A stretch of DNA of 64,000 nt, taken from positions 2,294,001 to 2,358,000 of the forward strand of contig NZ_JAEAGP010000001.1 of NCBI RefSeq assembly GCF_015999305.1, given 5' to 3'. Of the stretch, positions 62,709 through 64,000 are shown in pieces (the first letter of the stretch is position 1; each line of letters opens with the position of its first letter). Made by a program: the position numbers and the translations under genes. The notes under the pieces were generated by a model that saw only the letters and a program-made list of their open reading frames with translations, was not told where the DNA came from and searched no databases. The DNA is from Erythrobacter sp. YJ-T3-07. Its GTDB lineage: Bacteria > Pseudomonadota > Alphaproteobacteria > Sphingomonadales > Sphingomonadaceae.

Positions 62709-64000
62709 TCAGAACTCGGCGGACAGCGACAGCGCGAAGCTCTGGCCGACCTGATAGCTGTTCACATCGACCCGGCCGCTGTCATTGGCGACGTACTCGT
62801 AATTGTCCGTCCCCGTGAGGTTGCGGGCCTCGAACTTCAGTTCCAGCGGCACACCGCCCAGTTCGACGCCCTGCCGGATCACGAGGTCGAGCCTGGCGCC
62901 CGGCTTCTCGATCACGTCGGGCAGGCCGCCCGCGTTCTGGCCAAGACGGCTGGTCACGCGCTCGCTGGCGTAGGAGAACAGCAGCGTCACCTGGCTCAGC
63001 CGGTCGATATCCTCGAACCCGACCTGGATATTGGCAAGGTGATCGGACTGGCCGGTCAGCGGATCGCCATCACGGAACAGCGAGGTCGCATCGCGCGGGC
63101 TCGCCCCCACCCCGGTGATGAAGATGTAGGTCTGATCGCCCGGTTGCACCTGAATCTGCGACTGCGTGTAGGTGTAGTTCGCGATCAGCAGCGCGCGCTT
63201 GCTCTCGAAGAAGCCACCCAGATCGTAGAGGTCGTAGTTCCACACCAGCTCGGCCTCGGCCCCGTACAGCTCTGCCTTGGGAGCATTGGCGAAACTGGTC
63301 GACTGCGAGTTGTCGGTGAACTGCGAGAACGCCTCGATCGGATTGTCGATCGACTTGTAGAAGCCCGCCAGCGAGACGCGGTTGCCCTGCCCGAAATAGT
63401 ATTCCCCGCGCACTTCCGCGTTGAACAGCGTGCTGTCCTGCAAGGCAGGGTTACCAACGAAGGAGCGCAGGCTTTCCGGGTCGGTATATTCCTGCAGCAG
63501 CAGTTCGCGGAACTGCGGGCGGGCGATCGTTTTCGATGCGCTCGCACGCAGCTGCAGCCCGTTGTCGAACTCGTAGGTGATCGTGGCCGAGGGCAGCCAG
63601 TAGCCGTTCTCGATCGCGGTCACCGCGCCCAGGTTGGGCTGGTTGGTGAAGACCTGCGCCGGTGCGACGGTCTGCTTGCCGTCTTCGTAGCGCACGCCCG
63701 CATCGATGGTCAGCCCCTCGACCGGGGTCAGATTGCCCTTCAGGTAGCCGGCAATCACCTTCAGCCGGGCGTCGAAAGCGGGTGTATCCTCGGTCAGCTC
63801 GCGCAGGTCGACCGGCGCGGATACGCCCGGCGCCGCGAAGCCGGGCACGTTCGACGCCTCGATGATCGCAGGTGCGATCAGCAGGTCCGGACGCAGCAGC
63901 GCAATGCCATTGGGGAAGTTGCTCGGCGCGGTGAACTGGAACGCGCGGCGTTCCGAATAGCGCTGGGTGTCGGTGTAGGCGGCGCCGGCGGTCAGCGACA
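62709..64000 (-). CDS. TonB-dependent receptor, C-terminal part (5' end beyond window)
   Basis: About 430 residues of the outer-membrane barrel of a TonB-dependent receptor; the N-terminal plug and TonB box lie right of position 64000. Typical barrel signatures are visible: LQLRASASKTIARPQFREL, ALQDSTLFNAEVRGEYYF, LAGFYKSIDNPIEAFSQF, ELYGAEAELVWNYDLYDLGG, ARLDLVIRQG, LKFEARNLTGTDNYEYV and the C-terminal SFALSLSAEF with terminal Phe. The ARPQFREL stretch and general look are those of the catecholate/maltodextrin-type receptors abundant in sphingomonads; the substrate cannot be told. A terminator lies 24 bp downstream. Confidence 0.95.
   Translation of the reverse strand, partial: SLTAGAAYTDTQRYSERRAFQFTAPSNFPNGIALLRPDLLIAPAIIEASNVPGFAAPGVSAPVDLRELTEDTPAFDARLKVIAGYLKGNLTPVEGLTIDAGVRYEDGKQTVAPAQVFTNQPNLGAVTAIENGYWLPSATITYEFDNGLQLRASASKTIARPQFRELLLQEYTDPESLRSFVGNPALQDSTLFNAEVRGEYYFGQGNRVSLAGFYKSIDNPIEAFSQFTDNSQSTSFANAPKAELYGAEAELVWNYDLYDLGGFFESKRALLIANYTYTQSQIQVQPGDQTYIFITGVGASPRDATSLFRDGDPLTGQSDHLANIQVGFEDIDRLSQVTLLFSYASERVTSRLGQNAGGLPDVIEKPGARLDLVIRQGVELGGVPLELKFEARNLTGTDNYEYVANDSGRVDVNSYQVGQSFALSLSAEF

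Overview
The window is high-GC, tightly packed DNA from an alphaproteobacterium. The gene content and order (ChpT phosphotransferase, RpoH, ClpX/ClpP with a second ClpP homologue, DUF3297, DUF4173, a ParA/SPOR locus, TonB-dependent receptor, MlaE with an N-terminal STAS-like segment) fit Sphingomonadales, most likely Erythrobacteraceae. That placement is an inference from gene content; no 16S gene lies here. I see no prophage, IS transposase, integrase or CRISPR array. Most of the sequence is chromosomal housekeeping DNA.

Layout. 0-6 kb: mlaF (cut by the window edge) and mlaE (phospholipid transport), divergent from valS, then mtfA and queE. 6-12.3 kb, minus strand: a HerA-type ATPase, a TauE/TIGR02186 pair, and a GT2 glycosyltransferase coupled to an outer-membrane-barrel-like protein. 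12.3-15.8 kb: nhaA, a protein phosphatase and ugd. 15.8-18.5 kb, minus strand: RNase P RNA, an amidase, chpT, and an unusual GIY-YIG nuclease reading into a JAMM peptidase. 18.7-24 kb: rluD, rpoH, an SDR enzyme, mtgA and a cation efflux protein. 23.4-26.1 kb: a deacetylase, ECF sigma, anti-sigma and fasciclin lipoprotein run. 26-33 kb: clpX, clpP, a second ClpP-like protein, an amidase, trigger factor with a long Lys/Ala tail, and tRNA-Leu. 33-43.7 kb: DUF3297, a CHAP hydrolase, der, bacterioferritin and its ferredoxin, DUF418, and a SPOR/ParA/RHH/TPR-SPOR cluster. 43.8-48.2 kb: pyrB with a pseudo-dihydroorotase, sppA and tRNA-Val. 48.5-52.4 kb: DUF4173 with a two-component system. 52.5-61.7 kb: nine minus-strand genes of unknown function, mostly exported, behind a membrane winged-helix/TPR regulator. 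61.9-64 kb: an atypical response regulator and the C-terminal part of a TonB-dependent receptor.

Three things stand out. (1) A six-gene, translationally coupled operon at 52.5-58.3 kb, in which three consecutive exported proteins share a duplicated ~200-residue domain I do not recognise; it ends in two cytoplasmic proteins, one with HEAT-like repeats of the kind seen in immunity proteins. (2) A 361-bp unit at 18228-18588, where a GIY-YIG nuclease gene lies between near-perfect 30-bp inverted copies of a REP-like repeat, with the reading frame running through one copy into a JAMM peptidase. (3) A 36-bp element, 35/36 identical, immediately upstream of both queE and chpT and in the same reading-frame register at each.

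Start sites were chosen by Shine-Dalgarno spacing, 4-bp ATGA/GTGA overlaps and domain boundaries. Where two starts are credible, the entry says so. No homology search could be run, so family names rest on motifs and remembered family features.
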